A stretch of DNA of 6,600 bases from Archangium sp. (GTDB lineage Bacteria; Myxococcota; Myxococcia; Myxococcales; Myxococcaceae): assembly GCA_016793585.1 (NCBI GenBank), contig JAEUJR010000974.1:1-6600 (forward strand), in the 5' to 3' direction. The notes below the pieces were generated by a model. It made no database searches. It was not told the origin of the DNA and worked only from the letters and a program-made list of their open reading frames with translations. The position numbers were made by a program, and so were the translations under genes. The stretch's first letter is position 1. Every line of letters starts with the position of its first letter. Positions 5,891 through 6,600 of this stretch are shown here, in pieces.

Positions 5891-6600
5891 GGAACGCCCG
5901 CATCACCGCCACCGGCTGCGCCGTGCCGACGAAGTCGCTGCCCAACGCGTACTTCGATCAGCTGCTCGGTCAGAACGTCAGCGACTGGCTCGTGAAGAAC
6001 ACCGGCATCGAGCACCGCTTCCACATGGAGGACGGGCAGGTGACGAGCGATCTCGCCACCCAGGCCGCGAAGCAGGCGCTCGAGCGCGCGAAGAAGTCGC
6101 CCGACGACGTCGACCTCATCATTCTGGCCACCGACACGCCTGACCAGCCGTCTCCTGCGACGGCGGTCGTCGTCGCGCACAAGCTCGGAGCCAGGAAGGC
6201 CGTCGCCTTCGACGTGAACTGCGCCTGCGCCGGCTTCGTCACGGCGCTCGAGACCGCCACGAAGTTCGTACAGGCCGACGCGCGCATGCGCACCGTGCTG
6301 GTGCTTGGCGCCTACGGCATGAGCCGGTTCCTCGACTGGAAAGACAAGACCACCTGCACGCTCTTCGCCGATGGCGCTGGGGCGGTGGTGCTCGAAGCCG
6401 GGGAGCAGCACGGCTGGCTCGGCTCTCAACTCTATACAGATGGCAGCTATTGGGACGCCCTGGGCATCTACCGCGGCGGCACCGCGAGCCCCTCACGGCC
6501 TGGTGACGAGCCGCCCGTCGTGAAGTTCGTTCGCAAGTTCCCCGCCTCGTACAACATCGAGCACTGGCCGCGGCTGCTGCGCTCGGTGAGCGATCAGACG
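5887..6600 (+). CDS. 3-oxoacyl-ACP synthase III (KAS III/FabH-like), 3'-truncated by the window edge
   Basis: Thiolase-fold condensing enzyme that typically joins an acyl-CoA starter to malonyl-ACP, in fatty acid initiation or a specialised lipid/polyketide route. 238 residues are visible of the usual 320-350. Seen in order: ITATGCAVPTKSLPN (6-20), SDWLVKNTGIEHRF, DLIILATDTPDQPSPATA, and DVNCACAGF with the expected catalytic Cys114 (the Cys before AGF). LGAYGMSRFLDWKDKTTCTLFADGAGAVVL follows. The catalytic His and Asn motifs lie beyond the window. GTG 5887 shares GTGA with the regulator's stop, and GAGGTG (5877-5882) sits 4 nt upstream, so translation is coupled. It may be an additional paralogue rather than the housekeeping FabH, because it sits with its own regulator; no other fatty acid gene is visible. 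OleA- or PqsD-like roles cannot be excluded. Confidence 0.9.
   Translation, partial: MRNARITATGCAVPTKSLPNAYFDQLLGQNVSDWLVKNTGIEHRFHMEDGQVTSDLATQAAKQALERAKKSPDDVDLIILATDTPDQPSPATAVVVAHKLGARKAVAFDVNCACAGFVTALETATKFVQADARMRTVLVLGAYGMSRFLDWKDKTTCTLFADGAGAVVLEAGEQHGWLGSQLYTDGSYWDALGIYRGGTASPSRPGDEPPVVKFVRKFPASYNIEHWPRLLRSVSDQT

Noticed and set aside
5851..6429. 192-codon minus-strand frame under the KAS III gene
   Set aside because: It is antisense to a clear KAS III gene, with Arg/Gly/Val/Glu-rich low-information composition and no motif.
1..6600. Mobile element, CRISPR array, tRNA/rRNA or defence system
   Set aside because: No transposase or integrase frame, spaced direct repeats, terminal inverted repeats or tRNA-like cloverleaf could be seen.

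Overview
This is a GC-rich window (roughly two-thirds G+C by eye) with a strong preference for G or C at the third codon position. The gene order infB, DUF503/ylxP, rbfA, truB, the composition, and the long basic linker in front of IF2 fit a myxobacterium or related member of the Myxococcota. That assignment is inference from style and gene order, not from a marker match.

Positions 1-3838 (+ strand) hold the distal end of the conserved translation/ribosome-maturation cluster. It contains a 5'-truncated infB (translation initiation factor IF2), a DUF503/YlxP protein with an unusually long acidic, proline-rich tail, rbfA (30S maturation factor) and truB (tRNA Psi55 synthase). The last three are packed tightly, with gaps of 4 and 3 nt, and are almost certainly co-transcribed. 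A strong stem-loop with a C(UUCG)G tetraloop fills the only sizeable gap, between infB and ylxP.

Positions 3848-4207 (- strand) encode a small unrecognised membrane protein, with an N-terminal four-cysteine zinc-ribbon-like module followed by two transmembrane helices. It converges on truB with only 9 nt between the stop codons. It diverges from the next gene across a 145-bp spacer (4208-4352).

Positions 4353-5180 (+) encode a putative alpha/beta-hydrolase lipoprotein with an intact Ser-Asp-His triad. An 86-bp AT-richer intergenic region follows. It carries a short hairpin, a TGACGTCA palindrome, a tandem CATGTT repeat and a 33-bp quasi-palindrome that covers the start codon of the next gene.

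Positions 5267-6600 (+) hold a TetR-family regulator overlapping by 4 nt (GTGA) with a 3-oxoacyl-ACP synthase III (KAS III) gene cut by the window end. The pair is probably one translationally coupled, autoregulated operon with a role in acyl chain or lipid metabolism. I see no mobile element, CRISPR array, RNA gene or clearly new defence or biosynthetic system. The points most worth a second look are the operator/hairpin over the TetR start codon and its paired KAS III gene, the UUCG hairpin after infB, the DUF503 tail and the unassigned zinc-ribbon membrane protein.
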